From NCBI GenBank assembly GCA_937905825.1, contig CALCXM010000116.1, forward strand, positions 1 to 39,487: a stretch of DNA of 39,487 bases, written 5' to 3'. The translations under genes and the position numbers were made by a program. The first letter of the stretch is position 1. Every line of letters starts with the position of its first letter. The notes under the pieces were generated by a model. It had not been told where the DNA came from. It did not search any database and was given only the letters and a program-made list of their open reading frames with translations. The DNA comes from an uncultured bacterium (GTDB taxonomy: Bacteria > Planctomycetota > UBA1135 > GCA-002686595). This document shows positions 24,600 to 33,560 of the stretch, in pieces.

Positions 24600-24644
24600 G
24601 AGCTGGAGTAGGCAGGCCAGACTCGTGAGAGTTCGAGTTCCGCG

Positions 24645-27365
24645 CTACTTGCCCGTTTCCCGGCGGGCGCGACCTCGGGCCCGTTGCATGGCGTCGGCGA
24701 GTTTGGCGTGGCCTGCGCTCGAGATGCCGGCGGGCGAGTCGTCCGGCACAGGCAGGAATCCCTCGGGGTCGATCTCTGAGTTCGCCTTCTGACCCTCAGG
24801 GCGTTTGAGTTCGGGCAGGCTGAGGTTGTGCCAGAGCTCCAAGCGCCGGAACAGAATCTCGATCAGGATCACGATCAGTGCCGCGAGCAACAGCTCCCGC
24901 GTCAGCCCACGCCAGGACTTGCCCGTACGCTCCCCGCGGAACAGAAGGGTGGCGGCGGGGGAGACCAGGCCGCCGGTCTCGGAGGCGAACAGGCGCAGGC
25001 GCTTTTCACCGGCGTCGACACTAAGGGGCGCTTCAAACTCGGGCGAGTATGGCAGGGAGAGCGGGGACAAGCGCACGCTCTGGCGCTCATCGATCTTGAG
25101 CGTGGGCAACACGATTCCGTCGTTGTCCAAGGGGAAGCGCGCTTCGAAGAGGCCGGCGGACACTCGCCGCAGGGGCCGTCGAGCGGCGTCGGAATCTCGC
25201 AGTCCGAGCAGGGCTTCCATCTGACTTAGATCGGAAGCGAACTCCGCCGCAGTGTCGACCTCCACTTGCATGACCGCTTCACGGCCCTCGCGGAAGACGG
25301 TGCCGTAGACCGCGTCGGGGCTCTCCTGTCCAATCAACCAACGGCTGATGGTCACGAACCACTGACTGAACTCTGGCGAGCTGGCGACCTGCGCGCCAAA
25401 GGTGCCACCGATCTGTCCGGTGAAGGCCGCTGTACGTCCGAGTCCTTCGTACTGGAAGGCGAAGACTGGAGCGTTGCTGTCATCGGTGGTGACGAGTCCC
25501 AACGTTGCGCTCTCACGAATGTAGGTGCGGTTGTAGCCGCCGAGGTCCGGGAAGGTTTCGCTGGGAATCTCTCCAAGGGCGTACAGATCCGGAATCACGC
25601 GCACGGAGGTGGGAGCATCGACAAAGGTGGAACGCGACGCATTCAAAGTGTCCAAAGCAAAGAGCCGTGGTAGCTCCTCCGCATCCGTGGTGAAGTAGAT
25701 CTCGCCAGCACCGGCCTGGGCCAATTGGCGCAAGAAGAGCGCGTCGGAGTCGCCAACGGTGCCAAGGGCGATGACGGAGATGCTGCCGCCCGCTTGGACG
25801 AATTGCAGCGCCAGATCCAAGCAGCCTTCCTGTTGCTCGGAGTCAGCCGCGTCCGAGAAGAGCGTGATGTGCTTGGTGAGTTGAGGGGCCGCTTGGAGCT
25901 CGATGATGGCGGCTTCCAAAGCGTTGCGCACATAGATGCCCCCGCCGCCCGGGCGAATCTGCAGGACGCGGTTCGCGAGGGCTTGGGTGTCTTCCACGGC
26001 GGCCATGCTGTGTACCACTTGCGCAGCGGTGTCCACAGTGATGACGGCGACGGAGTCGATCGAGCTGAGCAACTCGATGGCGGAGGCGGCGCCCGTGTTG
26101 GCCAGGTCCATCTTGGTGCCGCCCGCGGCGGACGCGCCCATGGAACCAGAAATGTCCATGGCGATGGCCAGGGCCATGCCTTGCTTGCGTTGCTCCTTGC
26201 GTAGCTCCATGGAGACCGGCAAGAGCTCGTCCAAGGGGGACAAGTAGTAGCCGCCAATGCCGAAGCTGGCCTGGCCACCGGTCATCAACAATCCACCGGC
26301 GCGCTCGCGAACGTAGCGCCGGATGTCGCGCATGTGCTTGGAGATGCGGTTGGCTTCCACGTTCTCGAGGATCACCGCGGCGTAGCTCTCCAAACCAATC
26401 CGGTCGAGTGGCGCGCCCTCTGGAGCGACGCAGTCCACGGCCATGTTGGAGAGACGCAAGGCGCGTACCAAGGTGTCTTCCACACCGTCGAAGTTCACGA
26501 CGAGAATTCGCGGGGCGCCTTCCACGCGAACCGCGGCCAAGCCCGTGTTGTTCTCCGGGATGCGATCTTGGACGCCGAGCACGTGCAGGCGATAGCGCGA
26601 AACTCCGACCTTCGTTTGCATGTCACGAAACAGCAACCGACTGACGCCATTGCGGAAGGTTTGCTCTCCACGGGAGATCACGCGGCCGTCGCGCTCCAGC
26701 TCGTAACGTCCGGTGAAGGTCGCATCGCTGCGCACCCAGGCGCTGAATTGGAAGGGCTCTCCAACGGACAAGCGCTCGGGCAAGTCGATGCGCTCCACGG
26801 AGAGGTCCCCGGACGACTCGCGCAGGAAGGGCCGCACGTCGATCGCCACGTCCCGAGCGTAGGCCCGGCGCACGGCGGGCATGGCGTCGCGGCCGCGTAA
26901 CTCACCGTCCGAGAGCAAGAGGATCGAGCCCGCGCGTTCATCGGGAATCAACTCGAGCGCGGCTTCCAAGGCAGCGGAGATGTCCGTTCCATCCACGCGT
27001 ACGTCGCGCAGGTAGCCTTCGAATTGCGCCTTGTCCGAGGGCGAGCGCTCGATCGCGGCCTTGGCTCCAAAGGTCACGATGCCCACGCGATCCCCGGGCT
27101 CCCGTTCCGCTTCGGCCAGGCGCAACAATTCCAAGATCGAGGCCTCGGACCCTTCCGGCATGGATCGCGAACGATCGATCACGATCACCAAGTCGCGGCC
27201 CGGGGAACTGCGCGAGGTGTAGGGGCCTGCGGTGGCCGCCACCAACAGCACAAGCGCGGCGGCGCGCACCACGCGCGTACCGATCACCGCGTCACGCACG
27301 TACCACCAAAGCCAAGCGGCAGGCAGCAGGAGCAGCAGCAGTTCAGGGCGTTCGAAGTGAATCAT
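24645..27365 (-). CDS. Membrane protein with two vWA domains and a GATase-like domain
   Basis: A 906-residue protein starting at the ATG at 27365, which overlaps the stop of the gene before it (ATGA). Order of parts: membrane helices at about 8-24 and 33-47; first vWA domain (about 57-180) with MIDAS DRSRS (64-68); a beta-rich region; a class I GATase-like fold (about 284-385, with GGLLMTGGQASFG); a second vWA domain (about 398-570) with MIDAS DISGSM (404-409); more beta-rich sequence; a C-terminal membrane helix (about 835-853) and a basic, proline-rich cytoplasmic tail. Such proteins belong with MoxR/DUF58 systems. It is encoded opposite to its likely partners. Confidence 0.88.
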   Translation of the reverse strand: MIHFERPELLLLLLPAAWLWWYVRDAVIGTRVVRAAALVLLVAATAGPYTSRSSPGRDLVIVIDRSRSMPEGSEASILELLRLAEAEREPGDRVGIVTFGAKAAIERSPSDKAQFEGYLRDVRVDGTDISAALEAALELIPDERAGSILLLSDGELRGRDAMPAVRRAYARDVAIDVRPFLRESSGDLSVERIDLPERLSVGEPFQFSAWVRSDATFTGRYELERDGRVISRGEQTFRNGVSRLLFRDMQTKVGVSRYRLHVLGVQDRIPENNTGLAAVRVEGAPRILVVNFDGVEDTLVRALRLSNMAVDCVAPEGAPLDRIGLESYAAVILENVEANRISKHMRDIRRYVRERAGGLLMTGGQASFGIGGYYLSPLDELLPVSMELRKEQRKQGMALAIAMDISGSMGASAAGGTKMDLANTGAASAIELLSSIDSVAVITVDTAAQVVHSMAAVEDTQALANRVLQIRPGGGGIYVRNALEAAIIELQAAPQLTKHITLFSDAADSEQQEGCLDLALQFVQAGGSISVIALGTVGDSDALFLRQLAQAGAGEIYFTTDAEELPRLFALDTLNASRSTFVDAPTSVRVIPDLYALGEIPSETFPDLGGYNRTYIRESATLGLVTTDDSNAPVFAFQYEGLGRTAAFTGQIGGTFGAQVASSPEFSQWFVTISRWLIGQESPDAVYGTVFREGREAVMQVEVDTAAEFASDLSQMEALLGLRDSDAARRPLRRVSAGLFEARFPLDNDGIVLPTLKIDERQSVRLSPLSLPYSPEFEAPLSVDAGEKRLRLFASETGGLVSPAATLLFRGERTGKSWRGLTRELLLAALIVILIEILFRRLELWHNLSLPELKRPEGQKANSEIDPEGFLPVPDDSPAGISSAGHAKLADAMQRARGRARRETGK

Positions 27366-29182
27366 CGCGCCGTGTTCCCCGCCAGCTTGGCGCTTGGGAG
27401 ATCGGATTGATTGGCGCTTGGCCGCAGGAACCACCAATCGGCAAGCAGGGCGATCAGCGCGAGGATTCCGAGCAAGAGCACCATCAACGACGAACTGCTC
27501 TCTTGCTCGCCCAAGTCGACGGAGGAGGGGCGCGTGTCGCTCTGGGCCGCGCCTAAATCGCTCTCCGCGTCGTCGGCGAAGTGCACGGCGAAGCTAGTGA
27601 GCAACTGGCCTGCACTGCGCAACTCATACTGACCGACCTCGTTCAGGTCATCGATCTCTAGAGCTGCCCGGGCGGGAATGGTGCGCGAACCCGTGGGGCC
27701 AGTGAGCTCGTACTGCGCCGGAGAACTGGCGTGGTAGTGAAACGTCTCCCCAACGGCGATGTTCGTGGCACGCGGCCCGTCCAATTCCCGACGCCTCAGG
27801 CTGGCGAGGTTGGTCAGCAAAATCGGCCAGTCCGGGGAACGCTGCAAGGAGCTTTGGTTCCACAGGATGTTGAGGTGGTAGATGCGCCGGGCTCCCTGCA
27901 GTTCCTCGGACAAGAGCGGCAGGTCGCCGGCGGAGATCAATGGCGTGCCCGGCATGGGCGCGTCCGCATCCGCCGTCCAAACCACGCCGTCGAGCAGCAT
28001 GCCGCGCACGGCCGCGTGTCGTTTCTCGATCAAGAATGGACCCACCAGGCTCAAGGGTTCGGCCTCTTGCTGCGTCGGGCGTAGACACCAGGTGCGCAGG
28101 TTTTCGGGGGGCGCCGCGCTGATCGCGAGGTCCGCTTCGGCAAGTTCCGCGGCTGCGCGGCTGTTGCCCGTCAACGAAAGCCAGCGGTTGATGGGGGAGC
28201 CCGGTCCCCGTTGCAATCCAAGTCGGCGCCGTTCGTCGTCTTCGAGATCCGTGAAGAGCGTGATCTCTTTGCGCAGGGCAGGCGCCAGCAGGGCAACGTT
28301 GTCAACCGCTAGGGCGTCCGGGTTCAAGCGGGCTTCGAGGGTCGGGGCACCTGCTGGCAAGTCGAACTGAAAGTGCGCACGGCCCTTCGGTTCCAGCTCC
28401 TGTTGCGAGCTGGCGATTTCCCTGTCCCCCTGCCAGATGCCGATGCGCGCCACTTTCTTGTGAGCGCTGTAGTTGGCCACGGTGAGGAAGACTTCCTGGT
28501 CGTCGCTGCCATCCTCGCGACCGGCCGTGCGCGCGGCGCGCGTGATGGCCAAGTTGTCGTGGGCCGCGCCGAGGGCCACGATGCCGATCTCGGCGGGGAA
28601 GCTTCCGGGCTGAAAGTGATCGGTGTAGAGAGTGACGGCTCCATCCCCCGCGATCTCCTTGGCGAGCACCGTGGCGGGACCCAAGTCGTGGCGGCCTGAG
28701 TTCGGTTGATAGTTCGCCAAACGGGAGGCAGCCTCTTCGGGAAAGGCACCGGGGCCGATCAACACTTGAGGAAGGGCGCCACTTTGGACCACTGTCACCC
28801 GGGAGCCGCTGGGGAGGTCAGCGATCGCACGTTTCAAGAGCTCGCGAGTTTGCTGCGCCGGGCTCGGACTCGCTTCGGTTCCCGCAGACATGGAGGCCGA
28901 CCCATCGACCACGGCCACCAGGTGCTTGGCTTCCATTTGGCCGCAAGCGCGGGGTCCAGCGAAGGCAAAACCAAGCAGCAGGGCCATGACGATCTCGGCC
29001 CAGAAAGACTTGGAGTTCAAGAGCTGATCTCGGCGGCGTCCAGAGAGCGAGGTGGTCGTGCGCGATTCCCAAAGGAACAACGCACTCACCCGCTCGCGCC
29101 GGAAGCGGCGCCGAAACAAATGCAAGGCGACCACAGCAGGGACGCCCAGCAGCGCGAGTAAACCGAGAGGGTTGAGGAACAT
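27362..29182 (-). CDS. BatA-like membrane protein with vWA domain
   Basis: A 606-residue protein. The N-terminus (PLGLLALLGVPAVVALHLFRRR) and the second hydrophobic stretch at about 60-77 match the two-helix BatA N-terminal domain. A vWA domain follows (about 87-215) with a MIDAS-like DGSAS (93-97). The middle is a set of beta-rich and Rossmann-like segments, and a last membrane helix lies at about 570-590. It is cotranslated with the double-vWA protein after it. The role is probably as envelope part of a MoxR/Bat complex. A 67-base gap separates it from the DyP gene on the same strand. Confidence 0.85.
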   Translation of the reverse strand: MFLNPLGLLALLGVPAVVALHLFRRRFRRERVSALFLWESRTTTSLSGRRRDQLLNSKSFWAEIVMALLLGFAFAGPRACGQMEAKHLVAVVDGSASMSAGTEASPSPAQQTRELLKRAIADLPSGSRVTVVQSGALPQVLIGPGAFPEEAASRLANYQPNSGRHDLGPATVLAKEIAGDGAVTLYTDHFQPGSFPAEIGIVALGAAHDNLAITRAARTAGREDGSDDQEVFLTVANYSAHKKVARIGIWQGDREIASSQQELEPKGRAHFQFDLPAGAPTLEARLNPDALAVDNVALLAPALRKEITLFTDLEDDERRRLGLQRGPGSPINRWLSLTGNSRAAAELAEADLAISAAPPENLRTWCLRPTQQEAEPLSLVGPFLIEKRHAAVRGMLLDGVVWTADADAPMPGTPLISAGDLPLLSEELQGARRIYHLNILWNQSSLQRSPDWPILLTNLASLRRRELDGPRATNIAVGETFHYHASSPAQYELTGPTGSRTIPARAALEIDDLNEVGQYELRSAGQLLTSFAVHFADDAESDLGAAQSDTRPSSVDLGEQESSSSLMVLLLGILALIALLADWWFLRPSANQSDLPSAKLAGNTAR

Positions 29183-29249
29183 GGATCGTTAGTGTCCCCG
29201 TTGGGATTCCAGGGCCGGGGGTGTGCACTGCGTGCTTCCCACCGGTTGC

Positions 29250-30140
29250 TTAGCCGAAAACTTCGGAAAGCTGATCCTCGGCGGGAGCGAACCAATAGGC
29301 GCCGGTCTGGGCCTCCGAGAATTCGATCAAGCGGTCGTGGATTCCGTCCTCGGAGAGTCCGAACATTCTCCGCAGGAGGACGTCGAAGCGGCTGAGTTCG
29401 CAACTGAAGGCCAGGAAGTACAGTCCGTGCTCGGCAACGGTTCCAATCGGGGTGCTTTGTCGAAGGAGCTTCTGCCCAACGCCGTCGACCTTAACGTCTG
29501 TGCGACCGACGTGAGAATTCTCAGGCATCGCGTCTCCTTCGAACTCAATGCTGTCCGGCTTGGTTCGGCCGAAGACTTGCTCTTGGGCGGCGATGTCCAG
29601 GGCACCGAATTTGTCGAGGTCGTGGGTCCACTTTTGCGTCAGGACGAAGCTGCCTCTGGCGCCGACAGAACCAGCTGGGATCAAAGCGGCAGCCCGGGCA
29701 TCCTCGCCGGTTGGGTTCGCGGAACCATCGATGAAGCCGGTCAGGTCCCGGGATTCGCTGCGCACGAAACCATGGGCTTCGTGGCTGAGTTCAAAGTGCT
29801 CGCGAAGAATCCGTTGGACCGTCAGGGCCAGATCGAAGAGGGGGTCGAACAGGGGCCCGTGCAGCCAGATGAACAGGTCCCCTTGGGTGCTTGGCGCCGA
29901 GAATCCAGCGGGGCTTTCCAAGGGATCGAAGGAGCGGAAATCTCGTGGGATTGAATTCGGCGCTAGCTCCGACCACAGGTCAAAACCAAATCCGAGCACC
30001 AGGCTCGGAAACTCAGTGCGCATGGCCACCAGAGCGTGAATGGCGTGCCTGCAGGAACTCAAGTCCGAGCCAGTCCGGCGCTTGTATTCCAAGTGATAGG
30101 TGTGGGGATGGTCGAGTTCAAAAATGGCGGCCTGAGTCAT
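29250..30140 (-). CDS. DyP-type (dye-decolorising) haem peroxidase
   Basis: A 296-residue DyP peroxidase, which uses haem and hydrogen peroxide to oxidise aromatic or other substrates. The family motif GXXDG is GFIDG (135-139) with distal Asp138, the proximal haem ligand is His210 in SHVGRTDV, and the distal arginine is Arg227 in LLRQS. There is no signal peptide, so the enzyme is cytoplasmic, like YfeX/bacterial B-type DyPs. No encapsulin gene is near and the C-terminus has no obvious encapsulin-targeting tail. It faces away from the Fpg genes across a 134-base gap. Confidence 0.93.
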   Translation of the reverse strand: MTQAAIFELDHPHTYHLEYKRRTGSDLSSCRHAIHALVAMRTEFPSLVLGFGFDLWSELAPNSIPRDFRSFDPLESPAGFSAPSTQGDLFIWLHGPLFDPLFDLALTVQRILREHFELSHEAHGFVRSESRDLTGFIDGSANPTGEDARAAALIPAGSVGARGSFVLTQKWTHDLDKFGALDIAAQEQVFGRTKPDSIEFEGDAMPENSHVGRTDVKVDGVGQKLLRQSTPIGTVAEHGLYFLAFSCELSRFDVLLRRMFGLSEDGIHDRLIEFSEAQTGAYWFAPAEDQLSEVFG

Positions 30141-30274
30141 GGACGTATCCTAACCATTTGCCCGCATCCCTCGCGAGCCGAACCCTTTTCCGAGGGGTGC
30201 GGGAGGAAAGCTGCGCGCCACTCCCGCGGCTGGTTAGACTGTTGGGCCGCGCCACGCCCTGCCGTCACCAAATC

Positions 30275-31165
30275 GTGCCCGAATACCCCGACATTTGCGT
30301 TTATCAGGAGTGCTTGGAGCTCAAAGCGAAGGGCCAACGGCTGCTCGGCTTGCGCATCAAGAATCCGTTTCTCCTGCGCAGTGTGGAGCCCGCTCCTGCT
30401 GATTTGGAGGGCCGCGAACTGCTCGAAGTGCGGCGCCTTGGAAAGCGTTTGGTATTCGTCTTTGAGGGTGAGCTGTTCGCCGTCTTGCACTTGATGATCG
30501 CCGGCCGTTTGTCTTGGAAGGGAATGGACCCAAAGCTCGGGAGCAAAAGCACTCTTGCCAGTTTTGATTTCGAAGAGGGCTGCCTGGTGTTGACGGAGGC
30601 TGGCTCGAAGCGCCGCGCTTCGTTGAAGGTGGTGCGAGGGGAGGCGGGCTTACTGGAACTCGACCCGGGCGGCATCGACCTGTTCCAGGCGACGACCGAC
30701 GAGTTTCGAGAGGTGCTGACGCGCACGAACCATACCTTGAAGCGCGCCTTGACCGACCCGCGCTTGCTGGACGGAATCGGCAACGCGTACTCCGATGAGA
30801 TTCTGCACACGGCGCGCTTGTCACCCGTGCAACTGACCAAGAATCTAGATCTCGACGAATGGGAGCGCTTGCACCAAGCTTGCCAACGGGTCCTCACGAT
30901 TTGGACCGCGCGCCTGCGCGCAGAAGCTCAGTCTGGCTGGCCCAAGAAGGTCACCGCCTTTCACCCGGAGATGGCCGTGCACGGACGCTTTGGAGAGAAG
31001 TGCCCGGTTTGCGGGCATGGGGTTCAACGCATCGTGTACGCCTCCCGCGAAACAAACTACTGCGCCGCCTGTCAAACGGGTGGCAAGCTCTTGGCGGACC
31101 GCGCCCTCTCGCGCCTCTTGAAATCCGACTGGCCCAAGACCCTGGAAGAGCTGGAAGGCCGCTAG
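30275..31165 (+). CDS. Divergent Fpg/Nei-family DNA glycosylase
   Basis: A 296-residue formamidopyrimidine-DNA glycosylase-like protein starting at GTG 30275. After removal of Met the Pro2 nucleophile and Glu3 are present, but the start reads PEYPDICVYQECLE rather than PELPEVE. Lys57 (LGKRLVF) matches the conserved lysine of MutM. A GIGNAYSDEIL segment (about 168-178) corresponds to the helix-two-turn-helix, and a four-cysteine zinc finger (CPVC...CAAC) follows at about 245-268. An extra C-terminal tail of about 27 residues beyond the finger is not usual for MutM. It probably excises damaged bases; specificity may differ from its neighbour. The next gene starts 11 bases later. Confidence 0.88.
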   Translation: MPEYPDICVYQECLELKAKGQRLLGLRIKNPFLLRSVEPAPADLEGRELLEVRRLGKRLVFVFEGELFAVLHLMIAGRLSWKGMDPKLGSKSTLASFDFEEGCLVLTEAGSKRRASLKVVRGEAGLLELDPGGIDLFQATTDEFREVLTRTNHTLKRALTDPRLLDGIGNAYSDEILHTARLSPVQLTKNLDLDEWERLHQACQRVLTIWTARLRAEAQSGWPKKVTAFHPEMAVHGRFGEKCPVCGHGVQRIVYASRETNYCAACQTGGKLLADRALSRLLKSDWPKTLEELEGR

Positions 31166-31176
31166 CCAAAGCACGC

Positions 31177-32031
31177 ATGCCCGAGTTACCTGAAGTGGAA
31201 ACCGTGACGCGCCTGATCCGCCCGGGGGTGGAAGCGCAACCGATCCGGGGCGTGGAGGTCTATTGGGATCGAACCGTCGGGGAGCTCGGCAGTTCAGCGT
31301 TCGAGCGCGAGGTACTCGGCAAGCGCATCGTGCGCGCCTGGCGCCGAGCCAAGTACATCGTGCTCGACCTGGAGCAAAGCAAGCGACCGGCGGGCAGCCT
31401 GCTGGTGCATCTGCGCATGACCGGGCGGCTGCACATGGTCGATGCGCGCTCGGAACCCGGACCCTACGAACGCTTGCGCCTGCTCCTGCCTCGCAAGCGG
31501 GCCTTGTCCTTCGTGGACGTGCGCAAGTTCGGCCGCTTCACCTACGAGGCGGACCCGGCCAGAGTCCTCGACCGCCTTGGCCCCGAACCGTTGGAGGAGG
31601 AGTTCACGCCCGCCTGGTTCCGCAAGGCCTTAAAAGGGCGCCAGCGTGCCCTCAAACCGCTCTTGCTGGACCAGAGCTTTCTGGCCGGCCTGGGCAACAT
31701 CTACGTGGACGAGTCCCTTTTTCGAGCGGGGCTGCACCCCTTGCGGCTGGCCCACAAACTGACCGGCAAGCACGCGGACCGGCTGCATGAAGAAATTCGT
31801 CGAGTTCTGGCCGATGCGATCGAGCGGGAGGGCTCTTCCTTCGATACCTTTTACCGCACGCCCGAGGGGCAGCCCGGCAGCTATCAACACCAATTTCAGG
31901 TGTATGGCCGCGACGGGAAACCCTGCCGGGCCTGTGGCGCAACTTTGCGCAAATTCATTGTTGGACAGCGGGGAACCCATGTGTGTCTCCGGTGTCAACG
32001 CCCACCCCGAAGCGGGGCGGGGCTCCCCTGA
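31177..32031 (+). CDS. mutM: Formamidopyrimidine-DNA glycosylase
   Basis: A 284-residue classical MutM/Fpg, which removes 8-oxoguanine and ring-opened purines and cleaves the strand by beta/delta elimination. The start is MPELPEVETV with catalytic Pro2 and Glu3; Lys59 (RRAKY) is the conserved lysine. GLGNIYVDESLF is the DNA-binding helix motif, QVYGRDGKPC leads into the C-x2-C...C-x2-C zinc finger at the end (CRAC, CLRC). Length is slightly above usual because of a short tail after the finger. It forms a tandem with the divergent glycosylase before it and is followed after 9 bases by the EF-P-like gene. Confidence 0.96.
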   Translation: MPELPEVETVTRLIRPGVEAQPIRGVEVYWDRTVGELGSSAFEREVLGKRIVRAWRRAKYIVLDLEQSKRPAGSLLVHLRMTGRLHMVDARSEPGPYERLRLLLPRKRALSFVDVRKFGRFTYEADPARVLDRLGPEPLEEEFTPAWFRKALKGRQRALKPLLLDQSFLAGLGNIYVDESLFRAGLHPLRLAHKLTGKHADRLHEEIRRVLADAIEREGSSFDTFYRTPEGQPGSYQHQFQVYGRDGKPCRACGATLRKFIVGQRGTHVCLRCQRPPRSGAGLP

Positions 32032-32040
32032 TTGCATCCA

Positions 32041-32613
32041 ATGCTCGAAACCAACCAACTCAAGAAAGGCGTGTGCTTCGTGTTCAAGAACGCGCCTATG
32101 ATCGTCCAGCACACGACCACGTCGACGCCCACCGCACGGGGTGGCAACACCATCACGAAGGCCAAGATGCGCAACCTACTGACTGGACAGATTCTCAACG
32201 AGTCGTTCCGCAGTGGAGAGAAGTTTGAAGAAGCGGATCTTGAGCACCACGACTGTGGCTTCATGTACTCCGACGGTTCGGACTACCACTTCATCGACAA
32301 CGTGAGCTTCGAGCAATTCTCCTTCACTGGCGAGGCCCTTGGCGATGATGCTCTGTACCTCAAAGACGGCATCGAGGGTCTCCAGGCTATGTTCATCGAC
32401 GGGGTCGTGGTGAGTATCCAACTGCCCTTGAGCGTGGACTTGCGAGTGACCGAGTGTGATCCCGTGATCAAAGGCGCGACCGCCAAAGCTCAGCTCAAGT
32501 CGGCCATCTGTGAAACGGGCCTGGAAGTCCAGGTGCCTCCCTATTTGGCGCCGGGTGAAATGATCCGGGTCGACACGCGCGATGGGCATTTCATCGAGCG
32601 TGCAAAAGAGTAA
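32041..32613 (+). CDS. EfpL/YeiP-type elongation factor P-like protein
   Basis: A 190-residue three-domain EF-P homologue, which relieves ribosomes stalled at proline-rich or similar stretches. The tip loop of domain I reads STPTARGGNT with Arg33 at the tip, lined up without gaps with the SPTARGAAT loop of the YeiP/EfpL group rather than with the lysine loop of E. coli EF-P or the EarP-type arginine loop. EfpL is thought to work without modification of its tip residue; no epmA/epmB/earP is seen here. Domains II-III are complete, ending APGEMIRVDTRDGHFIERA. Start ATG 32041; a TTG nine bases earlier is possible. A clear terminator follows. Confidence 0.88.
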   Translation: MLETNQLKKGVCFVFKNAPMIVQHTTTSTPTARGGNTITKAKMRNLLTGQILNESFRSGEKFEEADLEHHDCGFMYSDGSDYHFIDNVSFEQFSFTGEALGDDALYLKDGIEGLQAMFIDGVVVSIQLPLSVDLRVTECDPVIKGATAKAQLKSAICETGLEVQVPPYLAPGEMIRVDTRDGHFIERAKE

Positions 32614-32625
32614 CTCTGCCGCTTC

Positions 32626-32660
32626 GGGGGACTACTGATGTAGTCCCCCAGTTCCTTCTT
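32626..32660 (+). terminator. Rho-independent terminator after the glycosylase/EfpL genes
   Basis: A perfect 10-bp stem (32626-32635 with 32640-32649) with the 4-base loop TGAT, followed by a T-rich tail (GTTCCTTCTT). It starts 13 bases after the EfpL-like stop and closes the plus-strand group of two glycosylases and EfpL. Confidence 0.85.
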
Positions 32661-32672
32661 ACCCCTAGCCCC

Positions 32673-33503
32673 ATGATTTCTCAGCTCCTGCTTGCTCTTG
32701 CGTGCGTGCCATCTCCCTGCGGCCACTCTCAGCCGAGCCTTTCTGGGTTGATGCAGCCTTCTTGGTCGGTGAAGCCCGCTTGGTTGGTGCAGGAAGAACA
32801 GGAGGTCCCGGACCGGGTGCCGGAAATCAAGGAGCTGCTGGATCTGCTAGGGAAGTACATCGGCAAGCGCGGGGAGGAGGATGTCGCCGCCGTGCGCTTG
32901 ATGGAGGAGCTGACCCTCCAATTTCCAAAGTGCGGCCCCAAGGACCGAGCCTCGATCGCCCGGGGGATCGGGAAGTGTTTTTCCAAGAAGCGCAAGGATC
33001 TAGCGGAGGACCAGCCGGACAACTCGTTGTACCAGCCAGCTGCGATGTGCCTCGGCAAGATGGGAAGCGACGCTACGCAGATCCTCGTCAAGTGGATCGA
33101 GCACAAGACTCACCGCGACAACCTGATCTTGAAGCGCGAACTGGTGCTCTCCCTAGGGTTGACCAAGGACCTGGCCGCCCTCAAGTGCCTCTCGGATCTC
33201 TTGCAGTACAACGACGCCAACGTCATCGCCTGGTCAGCTGAGGCTCTTGGCCAGTTCATCGAAAAGCCCGAGAAGGTTCGCAAGGAGATCTTCTCGGACA
33301 TCTTGAAAGTGCTCGTCACCACCAGCGAGCAACAACAGGACGGAAGCAACACCGTTGCGAAGGAACGCTGGGAAACGATCAAAACCCCAATGTACCGCAC
33401 GCTCGGCGACCTTTGCGGAGAGCACATGCGCACAGCGGAAGAGTGGCAGCACTGGTGGAACAAGAACAAGCGCCGGGACTGGGACGAGAAGGATTCGAAC
33501 TAG
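32673..33503 (+). CDS. Exported HEAT-repeat-like protein
   Basis: A 276-residue protein with an N-terminal hydrophobic stretch (about 3-12) that may be a short signal peptide, followed by a Ser/Pro-rich linker. From about 50 it is helical with HEAT-like repeats, for example YQPAAMCLGKMGSDATQILVKWIE and LKRELVLSLGLTKDLAALKCLSDLLQ and VIAWSAEALGQFIEKPEK. The C-terminus is rich in Trp, Lys and Asp (EEWQHWWNKNKRRDWDEKD). HEAT repeats bind other proteins; no enzyme motif is seen. It stands alone after a terminator, with a 57-base gap to the next gene. Confidence 0.75.
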   Translation: MISQLLLALACVPSPCGHSQPSLSGLMQPSWSVKPAWLVQEEQEVPDRVPEIKELLDLLGKYIGKRGEEDVAAVRLMEELTLQFPKCGPKDRASIARGIGKCFSKKRKDLAEDQPDNSLYQPAAMCLGKMGSDATQILVKWIEHKTHRDNLILKRELVLSLGLTKDLAALKCLSDLLQYNDANVIAWSAEALGQFIEKPEKVRKEIFSDILKVLVTTSEQQQDGSNTVAKERWETIKTPMYRTLGDLCGEHMRTAEEWQHWWNKNKRRDWDEKDSN

Positions 33504-33560
33504 GCGATTCGCTTCGTCCGGTAGGTCCGCCCGACAACAAGAATCTAGCCTGCTCTCCTC

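Noticed and set aside
24645..27437. 24 extra N-terminal residues on the double-vWA protein
   Set aside because: They fall inside the preceding gene; the ATG overlapping its stop gives a membrane helix at the right place.
29250..30140. Encapsulin cargo system around the DyP peroxidase
   Set aside because: No encapsulin gene is adjacent and no targeting tail is visible.
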